NCBI RefSeq assembly: GCF_018294505.1
Contig: NC_057796.1
Location: 269,520,982 to 269,584,981 of the forward strand
DNA: 64,000 bases
Origin: Triticum aestivum
Lineage: Eukaryota; Streptophyta; Magnoliopsida; Poales; Poaceae
Direction of reading: 5' to 3'
Under the pieces are notes generated by a model. It did no database searches and had not been told where the DNA came from. It saw nothing but the letters and a program-made list of their open reading frames with translations. Below, piece by piece: positions 1-10,572 of the stretch. The first letter of the stretch is position 1. Every line of letters starts with the position of its first letter. A program made the translations under genes and the position numbers.

Positions 1-355
1 ATCTCTCCTAAATCCGTGCCCCTCGGGTACCACGATACAAGGCGCCAAGTCAAGGCTTGGGTGGACGGAAAATCCTTTGGTGCACCCCCTAATGATTTTT
101 TTGCAGTTTCCGAGCAACGCGGACACCACGTGAGGGAAAGGGCTTCCCAAACACACCAGGTTAACTTATCTTTGCACAAAATAACAACACGGCATGGGAA
201 CGACTCGCACAATGCATTAACCAAAGAACCACAGTTCGATACACGCCCCTCTGGGCCCACACTGGTTTCGTTTCCCGATGCAGGAAAGAAAGAAAAAGCT
301 AAGCAAGCAGCATTGCAGCAATCCGCGGAGGCAGGCCCTTGGCGACACCCCGAGC

Positions 356-1124
356 CTAGCCAGACCCCTCCTCGCGCTTCACGGAGGCGCGACGACGAGA
401 TGACCCGCTGCCTCCTTCGAAGCGGGTGCGGCGACGCGGCGGCTGGTCGTAGCCACCGCTGCTGGAGCTGTCATCGGAGGAAGAGCCGCCGTAGCTGGAG
501 GAGACGCGGTCGCCGCCGAGGACCATTACCAAGGCGGAGCACCTCCTCACCGTTGTTCGTCTCGGGGCAGCACCCGGCGCGGCGACCATCTTCCCCGAAA
601 ACCTTCACGTAGAGGGTCGATTCACCATCGTACCTGAAGTGGAGGGTGCACTGCCTGCCCAGGCCACGCGCGCGGGCAAATGTCTGCCAGCCAAGGGCCA
701 GGGCTATGTTGCCCGCGGCGGAAGTCTCGACCGCAACCCAAGAGGCCCTGCTGCAACACCGTCCGCCTGCAGCCAGAGCCCGCCCGGACCAGAGGCCGGC
801 AGTTCGCCGGCGAAGAAGCGCGGAAGTTGGAGCCAGTTGCCGGCCGGGCTCTCCGACCAGACAACGAACTCCGGCGGCACCTCAGCCGAATGGAAGCGCG
901 GGCGGGGAGGCCGCACCATCAACGCGCGCCTCCCCTCATCGGCTGAACCACCATGGATGGGACGATCCCCACCGCGTACCGCGGCGCCACCTCGACGGTG
1001 GGCCCCGGCAGGGGCCGCGGCGTGCTTGCACGGACGGCCGCGGCCGCGCTTGGGCTCCGGGGAGCCGGGGCCCTCGCGAGGGGCCTTTCCTTTCTCGGCA
1101 GCAGAACTTCTTTCGTGGCGCCAT
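356..1124 (-). pseudogene. broken antisense gene: AT-hook plus B3-like DNA-binding protein inside the retrotransposon
   Basis: Read on the minus strand, opposite to the element, three frames give parts of one plausible protein. An N-terminal piece beginning MAPRKK is at 1124. A basic stretch KRGRGRPCK, an AT-hook core, lies near 1040. Next comes a segment with LPRFFAGELP. After a frame change near 755 comes ALGWQTFARARGLG, then HFRYDGESTLYVKVFGEDG (about 725-590). The order of an LP..F strand, a GW..F helix and a RYDG..YVKVFG strand matches the C-terminal half of plant B3 domains. After another frame change a Ser-rich basic tail ends at 356. B3 proteins bind DNA in the nucleus. At least three frameshifts make this copy non-functional. 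A minus-strand TATA box lies just upstream. The B3 reading is by motif only and could be tested by profile search. Confidence 0.55.
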
Positions 1125-1202
1125 CGATGGCACTGCGAGCAACGGAGCAGAGAAGCAAGCAAGCAAGGAAGAGATGGGCAACGGGGGCTCCGCCCCCTCC
1201 GC

Positions 1203-1209
1203 ATTTATA
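1203..1209 (-). promoter_or_regulatory. TATA box for the antisense AT-hook/B3-like gene
   Basis: On the minus strand the sequence reads CTATAAATGC, about 80 nt upstream of the candidate ATG at 1124. A TATA box at this place and orientation suggests the antisense gene had its own promoter and did not depend on the LTR. Confidence 0.45.
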
Positions 1210-1436
1210 GCAAGAGAAGGCCAACCGGCGTCTCCCACGATCGCAGGTAATGATGGTTTTCCTTGCATGTCGCGGGGACTTGTCAAGTCGTACAGTTGCC
1301 GAGGCAGCGTGGGGAAGCGGAGACGCCCATGTCCAATCAACCGCCACGCGTCGACTGAGGCCGCAGGCTTTTGGGGCCCGCGGTGCTCTAAACTTGACCC
1401 TTGGCTTCGCCGCGAAGCCAAGCCCGAGCGCACCTT

Positions 1437-1451
1437 GGGCCCGGGGGCTAC
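1437..1451 (+). other. polypurine tract of the 3' LTR
   Basis: The purine-biased run GGGCCCGGGGGCTAC sits immediately before the LTR start TGTCGGTG. This is the expected position for plus-strand DNA priming and supports calling 1452-2330 a 3' LTR. Confidence 0.6.
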
Positions 1452-2330
1452 TGTCGGTGTTCTGGGAACGGGGGTCCCCAGACTTGCCTGCCAGCGGCCC
1501 ACAGCGTGGCTAAGCAGCAGGCCGTACGGCCCATCTTCGTCAACAAGGCACTCAAGACCCTCGCGAGGGTCCAACCCCCGCGAGGAGGACGACGCAAGGC
1601 CTCCTCTGGAGTGGCCTCGCCAGGCAGGCTCACGAGAAGCGGAGATATCAAGGCGAGGCAAACCTCACGAGACTCTCATGACGTGAGCCATGACGAACGG
1701 CACCAGGCGGGCGCCAGTGCGCGCAGCGTCTCTATTTCCTCTTTGGTGCTAAGGCGGCCAGCGCAAGCGAAGAGTACCGAGGCATCAGGCAAAGGTTGCC
1801 ATATTGGTGCAACGAGACCAAGACCGGAGGACGGCAAGGCGGAGGTCATCGTGGAGCCCAAGACGGCATCACCCCAGAGCTTTTCGCAGGCAAAGACCAC
1901 TTTTGTCAGGATAGCTTCTACTAGTTGTCCCCCTTCAAATTTGCCCGCCGTTGTTGGCTCCCTTCCCGCTCGATATTTGGGAAGAGGACCAGGGCCTATA
2001 TAAGTAGAGCTAGCCACCACAGTAGAGGCATCGAATCCTCACGCCACAAGATCACAAGCACAAGAACACCTCAACCTCAGGAGGCTGTTCTTCCCTTGTA
2101 CTGTTCATCATGAGCCCAAGAGGCAATCCACCACCACCACACTGGAGTAGGGTATTACACCGCAACGGTGGCCCGAACTAGTATAAACCTCGTGTCTTTC
2201 TGTGTTGCGAGTTCGTCGAGTTTGTCCGCAAGATCTTAGCGAGCTAGAGCGTAGATCGGTAGGAGGGAAAGACTTCGCGCGCACCCCAGTGTTCGAACCT
2301 TAATGGTTTGCCGGAACCCCACATCCGACA
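1452..2330 (+). repeat. 3' LTR (879 bp)
   Basis: The repeat is bounded by TGTCGG and CCGACA, which form a 6-bp terminal inverted repeat. A TATA box, TATATAAG, is at 1997-2004, giving U3 of about 570 bp and a short R-U5. It ends at host DNA (CTATT). The second LTR is not in the window, so exact limits rest on termini and context. Confidence 0.8.
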
Positions 2331-4300
2331 CTATTTAACAAGAAGATGAGAAAAGCTTTGATTAACTTCCTCTGTCGCAGTTTCGGTATGTGCAACACTG
2401 GCAATCTGTGATGGCTCAGTAGTGGATGTCAAGTTATAACGGCCCTCAACAATGTGCACTACAACAAGAATGCAATTGTCAATCAATTAACTATAACTTT
2501 GTAACTAATTAAGATGTATGGATGCCGCTGAACTAACCATCATAGAGATTTCCTAATAAGTTGAAGAGAGGAAAATGTTTGGACTTGAATTTATTGATCC
2601 TTCAACCAAATGACTGCACAAAAAACAAGGGGGGATAGAAGTTAAACAACTACCAATAGAGAGTTAATAAAATGATATAACTAGTCCAATACTCAAATTA
2701 GGAGGAAAACACTTACAATCATCAACTCATCCCAAAGATGTTCATCAGCTTGTATCATGCAGCTAATTTCATCCCAATCAACTCCACTTTGTTTACGTGC
2801 CTCCTTTAGCATTTTATAGTCTCTCTTCAATTCCTTTTCCTTCTCTTGAACATGGGACTTTGAGAATTTGACATAACTATTTCTAGCATGGAATATTCCA
2901 ACCATCAGATTCCAAATTTCACCATTCCATTCGTTCCGCCTCGGTGATAAGGAGTATTATGATGAAGAAGTATCTCCACCAAAGCCTTTTCAAGTTCTAG
3001 ATTCCATTGGGCTCTGGATTTCAGATCTAAGGACATAGAAGAAGGATTATAGTTCTAAATTTGATTGAAAACAACCAGTTTTTACCATACAAAAAGAAGA
3101 AAGACGAGCAAAAGATAATGTATTGTTGGTCAGTATACAAGTTTGCATATAAGCATGCAACTGTGATCTCAGTAGACAAGTTATAAAACTCAAAAGCCAA
3201 AGTCTGACAGATAGATGAAACATATAAATACTACATACTATTTCTCTATGATCCACAATTTTGTGCAACCAAATATCTAATATATGGACTCTCTTGAACT
3301 AATAAAGAGACATTGTAACAATAGGATATGAGAATACCATTTGGAGAATCCCATTTGGTAATCTTTCGCGAATCCATTTTTTCTCCAAGTGCAACTTTCC
3401 TTCCCCTTGCAGCTGGCACCAAGTTAAATTTGCTACTTGCGGCCATATATATTTTCCTAATGGACATCGAGGTTATATGAATCGAGAGACATGAATCAAC
3501 AAAGTGACAATGCAAAGGAAGCAATATTAAACAGAGGTAAAAGAAGTGATGTATATTAGAGAAATGCTACCGATCTTAACACATGTTCTTCGGGCTTATG
3601 AGGCTACTTGCTACTTGTGTCCATATATAACTATATTACTAGTTTGTACTATACCCTAATTAGTTCAGTCCCTTGTCAAATTAATTATGTCAGCAATAAA
3701 TAGTACGCCAACGAATAAAATTTCTTGTATCAAGTTACTACTGATGATGTGTACATCCCATCGACGATTGAGTTCAGAACTAAACAACATGGTCATCTGG
3801 ATTGATTTTGTAAACATGTTCATTTGAAAAAGTATACTCAACCGAATCAGAACAAAGACAAGTTTCAATATTATGCAAAAGCAAGAGGTACAGAACTACC
3901 ATCCTATTTCTGCAGGACACGAAAAATAAAAATTATTCTTTTGCTTCCCGTGATCCCTTGATACGCTGTATTGTTCCTGCTGATATGTAGAGTCTAGATT
4001 CTGAAACTGGATCATGTTTGGTTCATTCTATAAGGAACGAGAGCCAAGCATTGATTCAAGATGCCAATGTCTATCTATCAGCATGAACAAAGTTAACTAC
4101 CATCCTGGTTCCAACACCAAGATCAATCCAGACTAAAATTATAGCAAGTGATGTTTCCATTGCTAACTATAGAGGGAATACGAGACAATAATGCTAGTGG
4201 TGCCGGAAAGGGGAGAGCGGTGGTGGCTCTCGGTAATGGCGTGCTTGGCGAACTCGTCGGGGACTACGATACGAACGGCGGACCAATCGGCGGCGGCCAT
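2331..4300 (-). pseudogene. Myb/SANT-like (Myb_DNA-bind_3 type) host pseudogene, five candidate exons
   Basis: Exons on the minus strand: 4300-4182 (speculative), 3456-3338, 3026-2717, 2613-2538 and 2458-2331. Every junction has GT/AG ends and matching phase. The 3026-2717 exon has SRAQWNLELEKALVEILLHHN near its start and later LKRDYKMLKEARKQSGVDWD and ADEHLWDELM. This is the tryptophan-spaced pattern of the plant Myb/SANT-like family with a trihelix-type fold, which bind DNA or act with Harbinger-type transposases. The next exon has KHFPLFNLLGNLYD, and the last begins HIVEGRYNLTSTTEP. Lesions: one base is missing after HRGG (about 2950), and an in-frame TGA lies four codons into exon 2613-2538. 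The reading ends in TAG within the target duplication of the left retrotransposon. The Myb exon is secure as a family match; the first exon is an inference from phase only. Confidence 0.65.
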
Positions 4301-4370
4301 ATTGAAAAAACCTAGATGAAGATGGAGGGAAGGGGAGTGGGAGTGGGAGGGGAGGGGGAAGGAGTACCTC
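4298..4370 (-). promoter_or_regulatory. possible 5' leader with a short intron upstream of the Myb/SANT-like pseudogene
   Basis: On the minus strand a candidate donor (GAG then GTACTC, 4367) and acceptor (CATCTAG, 4312) would remove a 56-nt pyrimidine-rich intron just before ATGGCCGCCGCC at 4300. The sequence further upstream (4370-4560) is GC-rich, as is usual for grass 5' leaders. No clear TATA box was found. Confidence 0.3.
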
Positions 4371-4559
4371 AGGGCAGATGGCCAGCTTGCCCTAGGAAGA
4401 AGCGGAATCAGGCGTCCGACGGCGACGGATACGGCGACGGCGGCGACAGAGACGGCTGCTCACGTCGTTATTGCAGCTGCGTCTCGTCTCCCTCTCGCGT
4501 GAGGCCTGCGAGCCGCGATGTACCCCTTGATGCTGGAAAGCCCCGTGGATCGGGGAGGA

Positions 4560-4704
4560 TGTAACGGGATATTTGGGGCTGGCCCGATTGAAGCCCACTG
4601 TACCAAACGCTTCACTTGGGATTTTGAGGGCTTTTAAGCCCCAGAGGGAGAATCCACTAAAAAATCCTTGAAGCCCGGTGTGCCAAACAAGGCCTACTTG
4701 GGCG
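4560..4704. other. possible small non-autonomous DNA element or promoter sequence
   Basis: The stretch contains two related blocks, GAAGCCCACTGTACCAAACG (about 4591) and GAAGCCCGGTGTGCCAAAC (about 4671). It ends toward AACAAGGCC, a motif often seen at edges of small hAT-like elements near grass genes. No clean terminal inverted repeat or target duplication could be set, so this remains a weak call. Confidence 0.2.
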
Positions 4705-5177
4705 CCACCTTGGTTGCTCCTCCCTCCCACCCACCTATATATATGTGGGAAGGGGGTGCCTAGCACACAACAGACAATTGCCTAGCCATGTGCGGCACCC
4801 CCCTCCATCGTTTACACCCCCGGTCATATTTTCCTAGTGCTTAGGCGAAGCCCTGCGGAGATAGCTTCACCATCACCGTTACCATGCCGTTGTGCTGCTG
4901 GAACTCATCCACTACCTCATCGTCTTGCTGGATCAAGAAGGCAGAGGACGTCATCGAGCTGAACGTGTGCAGAACACGAAGGTGCCGTGCGTTCGGTACT
5001 ATATCGGTTGGAGCGCAAAGAAAGTTTGACTACATCAACCGCATTGTGAAACGCTTCCGCTTACGGTCTACGAGGGTACGTAGACACACTCTCCCCCTCT
5101 TGTTGCTATGCATCTCCATGGATGGATCTTGCGTGTGCGTAGATTTTTTTTTGTTTTCCATGTAACGTTACCAAACA
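4705..5177 (+). repeat. 5'-truncated LTR, unclassified Triticeae family
   Basis: A TATA run (TATATATAT, 4736-4744) is followed by a transcribed leader that includes GGCGAAGCCCTGCGGAGATA and CTACGAGGGTACGTAGACAC. This is a layout familiar from a very common Triticeae LTR family. The repeat ends CCAAACA at 5177. Neither a TG start nor a matching second LTR is present, so it is a remnant. An apparent open frame from 4884 runs through this leader and is not a gene. Confidence 0.5.
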
Positions 5178-5880
5178 GAGAGATGTGATGGGGCATCACA
5201 AGTGGTGCCATATGGAGTGGTGGCAGGAGGGATGGGTAGCACCGATGAGGTTGGCCCATCCATCACTGGTAGGGGTACCAGTCATAGATGTGGTCTGCTC
5301 CTGCAATTTCACCACTTTCTCCGACCAAGTGGCTCCCGGTCTCGGACAGCTTTGGTCTAGACGGCTTCCCATGTTGATCGGTCTTGGCCTGAACCCATGG
5401 TTGCCCTCTTGGACTTCTGGACTCTAGGGTGGCGACCTTGGTGGTGGGAGCCGTGGCACTCATGGGTTGTGCCCACATCTCGGGTGCGGGCAAGTCTCCA
5501 TGGCCGTGTGGGCGGCATGGCAACTGGTGCTTGTCGACCAGTGATTGTGATGCGGTAAGTTTCCCTGGGACTGGCCGCAACCTGATCGGAGACGGAGTGT
5601 GCTTACCTGGGTGAAAACCCTGCTTGGCATGACTAGGCCGATGGAGGTGGGTCTGTAGATGTCGGGATCCAACGGGAGCCAACGAGAGCGACGAGATCTA
5701 ACGGCGCGCAGGATGCGGGTGAATTGTGCACCAGCCGAGGCAACCGATCGAACTACAAAGTGGAAAGGAGGGACCCGGAGAGAGGAGGCGCGCGACGGGA
5801 TCCAGCGCCACGGGCGATTATGTTCGGCGCCACATCTTCTAGAAACTACTCGCAAGCATACCTCAGTTTCTCAGCGCACA
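5178..5880. other. unassigned flanking sequence left of the first LARD
   Basis: About 700 bp of moderately GC-rich DNA. Overlapping open frames on both strands show no recognisable motif and no consistent coding bias. The last five bases, GCACA, are the left copy of the target duplication of the LARD. Its continuation after removal of the LARD is at 18635. Confidence 0.5.
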
Positions 5881-6758
5881 TGTAACATCCCAGATGTAAA
5901 ACCTTCCTTATTTTGACAACGTATCAATTTTGGTCTTCATCCAATTCCTTGGGTCTATCATGGTTGGATTCTTTTGGCTGTCTTTGTGTTGTTATTTGTT
6001 GCATTGCTATGCCATTTCCTTTTATGTATTGCTTTTGTCATCCATGTTTGCATTGTGATCATTTCAAGTGTTGCAATTGTGCTTCTTGTAATGTTGCATT
6101 TCATCATGCTCATCATGTGCATTGCGTGTTTCATGCATGATCACCCCTTGCATCACCCCTCCCCTCCTTCTCTTGCTTCTATTTGGCAAGTGCCATTTTT
6201 TACTCCTCCTTTAATGTTCATCTCTTCCTCACAATTCAAGCATCATGCCACTCACCTCTCTGCCAAGTTTCACCTAATTTGGAGTTGGTTTGGTTGGGAT
6301 AAAAAAATGCTTCAAGTTGGAACCTAATTCAAACTTGGAATATTTTTCTGCCTTTAAAATTTCCCAAATCAATATTTTTTAAATACTACACAAATTAAGG
6401 ACCTAAGAATTTTGTCACATTTCTCAAAATCCTTCCAAATCCCCTAGTGCTTATTCTTTTGTTTTCTGTCTGGAGGAAAAAAGGAAAAGGGAAGCAGCAG
6501 TCCAGCAGCGGCCACCTGAGCCTCGGCATCCAAGCCGGCCCAGCTAGCCCCGCACGACAGGCGCCGCACCAGCCCACCAGCGCAGCCCCCTTCGCTCGCC
6601 CTTCCGTGTGGTGATCCACGCTGGACACCCACGCCGGTCCCGCATGTAGTGACCTCTCCCCTACCTTTTTCTTCCTCCTCTCGCCACCTCCCCCTCATGG
6701 TAAACCTGCGAGCAGGGGCACATGGCCTCGGTGGCAAGCCACGGGGTCCACACCCCTT

Positions 6759-6765
6759 CTATAAG
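6759..6765 (+). promoter_or_regulatory. TATA box of the LARD 1 5' LTR
   Basis: CTATAAG lies about 880 bp into the LTR and is followed by the pyrimidine-rich, CCCTAGGG-containing leader usual for plant start sites. The matching site in the 3' LTR is at 14921-14927. Confidence 0.5.
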
Positions 6766-7822
6766 ACCCCAAACACGCCCTAGGGTTTCCCCTTCCTCTC
6801 CTCCCTCTCCTCCGCGCCGCCGCCATGGGTAAGGGGACACACACGCGTCGCTTCCACCGCCGCCCACGCCATGGCCGGCTCGGTCACGACCTCACCGCCG
6901 GCCTAACCCTCCTCCACGGCCTCCCCTCCTTCATCCAAGCAAACGTGAACGCCGCCCTAGTTCCGTCCAGACGCCGATCCGCGGCCAAGAACTCCTTCCA
7001 CGACGTCCCCTTCTTCCTCTGCATCTCGGACAGAAGATCGCGCCAAATTCGTCGACCCGCTGCCGACGCCTCCCTTCATCGCCGGCCATGTTTTCTCGTC
7101 CTACGGTAAGGAGGTATACCCGGCTTCCTCCCTTATCCTTCTCGATGCTGGATGATCCCCGTAGGAGATGCTAGGGTCGCGCCTCCGCCATGATCTCGAT
7201 GCTCCGACGATCTCTGAATTTTTGCGTGTAGTTGAAGTATTCTGTCTTGCGCGCTCTTGTTCTTGCACACGCACTCCACGCTATGCTCGCGTCTTTGCCA
7301 GTTTCCTCAAACGCACGCGCACCCGCATGCCTCGCCCGCAATGCTGCATTCCTGCTCGCCATCGCCTCAGTTCGGCAGCGCCGAGACGGCCCGAGTCAAG
7401 CACTAGCTCGTCCTCGGGCTCCCGCAACCACAGCTTTGCACATGCATGCTCGAACTCGAGCACAACCCCCTCTCTGCCCCGTGTCGCGTATCGCCGTACC
7501 TATGCCCGCACCCTGACCGCGCGCCCGCGCTCGAACGCAAGGACCCGCCGCCTCACCGCGTTTCCCTTCCCTGCCGCTGCGCGCGACCGCATGCTCGAGC
7601 CGAGTCGAGCTCGAACTTGAGCGCCCCGCCGCTCCTAGCCTTCCCGCGCCCTTGGATCAGCACTGCTGCTCCTTCCCGCACACCCGCCGCCGCATACGGA
7701 GTCCTGCCGTGCCACCGTTGCTCGCCGGCGACGATGCCATCTCCTCTGTTCCGTACAAGAAGCCAAGCCAGGGCACCTAACTAGTTTAGAGCAGCTCGGC
7801 CGCACCCTTATCCAAACCACCT

Positions 7823-7892
7823 GATCCTAGCGCAGTGGTTGAAACCTCCCCCACGTACCTTATAGACCCAGGTTCGAATCCCCATCGGGCCA
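7823..7892 (+). repeat. tRNA-like (SINE-head-like) block with Pol III A and B boxes, 5' LTR copy
   Basis: TAGCGCAGTGG (7828-7838) resembles an A box, and GGTTCGAATCC (7871-7881) is an exact B-box type sequence; the two are 32 nt apart. The block resembles the head of a tRNA-derived SINE. Stem pairing around the B box is poor, so it is not a functional tRNA gene. Confidence 0.45.
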
Positions 7893-9355
7893 GTTGTGAA
7901 GTGCCCAATTTTTACCATTTTGGCCTCCATGACAGTGGGACCCCACTCGTCATTCTCTCTGTCCACACACACCCCTCTCCACACCCACACTCCTGCCACC
8001 TCAACACCACGGGCCCTCTCGTCACTGAGAGTGGTTGGCCCAGCCCATGTTCCATGTTGTTTTAATTTCTTTTGCATATTTACAAGGAATGCCATCATCT
8101 CGCATTGCTCATATTTAAATAATCGTGCATCGGATTAAAATGTTTTATATATGTAAAATGCTTCGAATTTCATCTAGGTTCAGAATTTTCTACTTCGTCC
8201 ATGTTTAAAATGTTTAAAATGCTGTTTGTTTAAATTTGCTTAAATGCCATGTTAAAATGATTTATTTCATAACTAATTAACCGTAGCTTCGAATTAAATA
8301 ATCTTTATATGTAAATGGGGTAGAAAAAATGCCTAGTTTAACATGGTGCACTTTATTTTGCTGGTTAACAACATTAAAATTGTGTTTAGGGCAGAACAGT
8401 AGCAAATTCGAAATATGCATATGGGGATTTTCTGTAATTGTTGTTTGTTGTTCCGGCCTCATTTAAACTTGCCTAAATAGTTAGTTTATTTATGCTTCAC
8501 CCTCTTGCCATGTTTAACAACATTTAATATTGATGAGTACCATAAACGAGAGCGAACTAAATGATTGAATGTGGTGTTTCATCAATATGCAACGAGTTGC
8601 ATATTGAGCTCCACTTAATTTGTAGTTTTGTTTGTGCATTTTGCTATGCCATGCCTCATTAAATCGGACATGCATCATACTTGATTGTGCATCATGCCAT
8701 GTTTATGTGATGGTTGTTTACCATGTTATTTGCTTCTTTCCGGTTTACTTCTCTCGTTAGCTTCGGTTTCGCTCCAGAGTTGTGAGGATTCGTTCGACTA
8801 TGTCCGTTTGTCTTCTTCATGGACTCGTTCTTCTTCCTTGCGGGATCTCAGGCAAGATGACCATACCCTCGAAATCACTTCTATCTTTGTTTGCTAGTTG
8901 TTCGCTCTATTGCTATGTCGTGCTACCTACCACTTGCTATATCATGCCTCCCACATTGCCATGTCAAGCCTCTAACCCACCTTTCCTAGCAAACCGTTGT
9001 TTGGCTAAGTTACCGCTTTTGCTCAGCCCTTCTTATAGCGTTTCTTGTTGCAGGTGAAGTTGAAGATTGCTCCATGTTGGAACATGTTTATGTTGGGATA
9101 TCACAATATCTCTTATTTAATTAATGCATCTATATACTTGGTAAAGGGTGGAAGGCTCGGCCTTATGCCTGGTGTTTTGTTCCACTCTTGCCGCCCTAGT
9201 TTCCGTCATACCGGTGTTATGTTCCTTGATTTTGCGTCCCTTACGCGGTTGGGTGATTTATGGGACCCCCTTGACAGTTCGCTTTGAATAAAACTCCTCC
9301 AGCAAGGCCCAACCTTGGTTTTACCATTTGCCTACCTAAGCCTTTTTCCCTTGGG

Positions 9356-9554
9356 NNNNNNNNNNNNNNNNNNNNNNNNNNNNNNNNNNNNNNNNNNNNN
9401 NNNNNNNNNNNNNNNNNNNNNNNNNNNNNNNNNNNNNNNNNNNNNNNNNNNNNNNNNNNNNNNNNNNNNNNNNNNNNNNNNNNNNNNNNNNNNNNNNNNN
9501 NNNNNNNNNNNNNNNNNNNNNNNNNNNNNNNNNNNNNNNNNNNNNNNNNNNNNN
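9356..9554. other. assembly gap (199 N)
   Basis: The N run sits in the 5' LTR of LARD copy 1. The 3' LTR carries only 66 bp (17519-17584) between the same flanking bases, so the gap length is probably arbitrary or overestimated. The missing bases are C-rich. Confidence 0.95.
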
Positions 9555-10572
9555 GAACCGAGTAGACTGCGGGGCCACCTTGGGGAAACTTGAGGGCTGG
9601 TTTTACTCGTAGGATGTCTCATCCGGTGTGCCCTGAGAACGAGATATGTGCAGCTCCTATCGGGATTTGTCGGCACATCGGGCGGCTTTGCTGGTTTTGT
9701 TTTACCATTGTCGAGATGTCTTGTAAACCGGGATTCCGAGACATCCTTCGTTGACCGTGAGAGCTTATAATGGGCTAAGTTGGGACACCCCTGCAGGGTA
9801 TTATCTTTCGAAAGCCAAGCCCGCGGTTATGTGGCAAATGGGAATTTGTTAATGTCCGGCTGTAGAGAACTTGACACTTGACTTAATTAAAATACATTCA
9901 CCGTGTGTGTATCCGTGATGGTCTCTTTTCGGCGGAGTCCGGGAAGTGAACATGGTCTGGGTTATGTATGAACGTAAGTAGTTTCAGGATCACCTCTTGA
10001 TCATTTCTAGCTTCTCGACCATTCCGTTGCTTCTCTTCTCGCTCTTATTTGCATATGTTAGCCACCATATTTGCTTAGTGCTTGCTGCAGCTCTACCTCA
10101 TTACCCCATCCTACCTATAAGCTTAAATAGTCTTGATCTCGCGGGTGTGAGATTGCCGAGTCCTCGTGACTCACGGATACTTCCAAACAGTTGCAGGTGC
10201 CGACGATACCAGTGCAGGTGATTCTACCGAACTCAAATGGGAGTTCGACGAGGACCTTGGTCGTTACTATGTTTCGTTTCCTGTTGATCAGTAGTGGAGC
10301 CAAGTTGGGACTATCGGGGATCTAGAAGTTGGGTTATCTTCTTTTCTTTTGGCTTTAACCGTAGTCGGTCTATGTGTGTACTCTGATTGATGTATGATTT
10401 ATTTAAGTATTGTGTGAAGTGGCGATTGTAAGCCAACTCTCTTTATCCCATTCTTGTTCATTACATGAGATTGTGTGAAGATGACCCTTCTTGCGACAAA
10501 AACTACAATGCGGTTATGCCTCTAAGTCGTGCCTCGACACGTGGGAGATATAGCCGCATCGTGGGTGTTACA

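Larger units (their letters stand above)
1..2330 (+). mobile_element. 3' portion of a Gypsy-type LTR retrotransposon
   Basis: The element is cut by the left edge of the window. It consists of 3' internal sequence (1-1451) followed by a 3' LTR (1452-2330) that opens TGTCGG and closes CCGACA. No primer-binding site follows the LTR, and the next bases are unique host sequence, so this is the 3' and not the 5' LTR. The presumptive target duplication on this side is CTATT (2331-2335); its partner lies outside the window. No pol domain is visible, so assignment to the Gypsy superfamily rests on the LTR termini, the polypurine tract and the antisense gene, which resembles the layout of element A further right. 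The family name is not certain from sequence alone. Confidence 0.75.
5881..10572 (+). repeat. 5' LTR of LARD copy 1
   Basis: The repeat starts TGTAACATCC and ends GGTGTTACA. It has a GC-rich promoter part up to about 7800 with TATA at 6759-6765, an AT-rich middle, and a polyadenylation-type AATAAA at 9287-9292. It contains a run of 199 N (9356-9554). Compared with the 3' LTR it lacks 27 bp near 9742, equivalent to 17773-17799, which includes the palindrome TTCCCGGGA. Confidence 0.92.

Noticed and set aside
639..1686. Long + strand frames of 203 and 346 codons at the left end
   Set aside because: They are shadows of the GC-rich antisense gene and run into the LTR. The minus strand carries the domain-like signals.
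4884..5165. 93-codon frame starting MPLCCWNSS
   Set aside because: It lies in the transcribed leader of a truncated LTR of a very common repeat family.
5974..6327. 117-codon very hydrophobic frame that looks like a membrane protein, repeated at 14134-14487
   Set aside because: It lies in U3 of the LARD LTR, upstream of the TATA box. The hydrophobicity follows from T-rich sequence. Its repeat is simply the other LTR.
7823..7892. A functional tRNA gene
   Set aside because: The A and B boxes are present but the acceptor and T stems do not pair, and the block is inside a repeated LTR.
9284..9676. Frames containing long runs of X
   Set aside because: They are translations across the N gap and carry no information.
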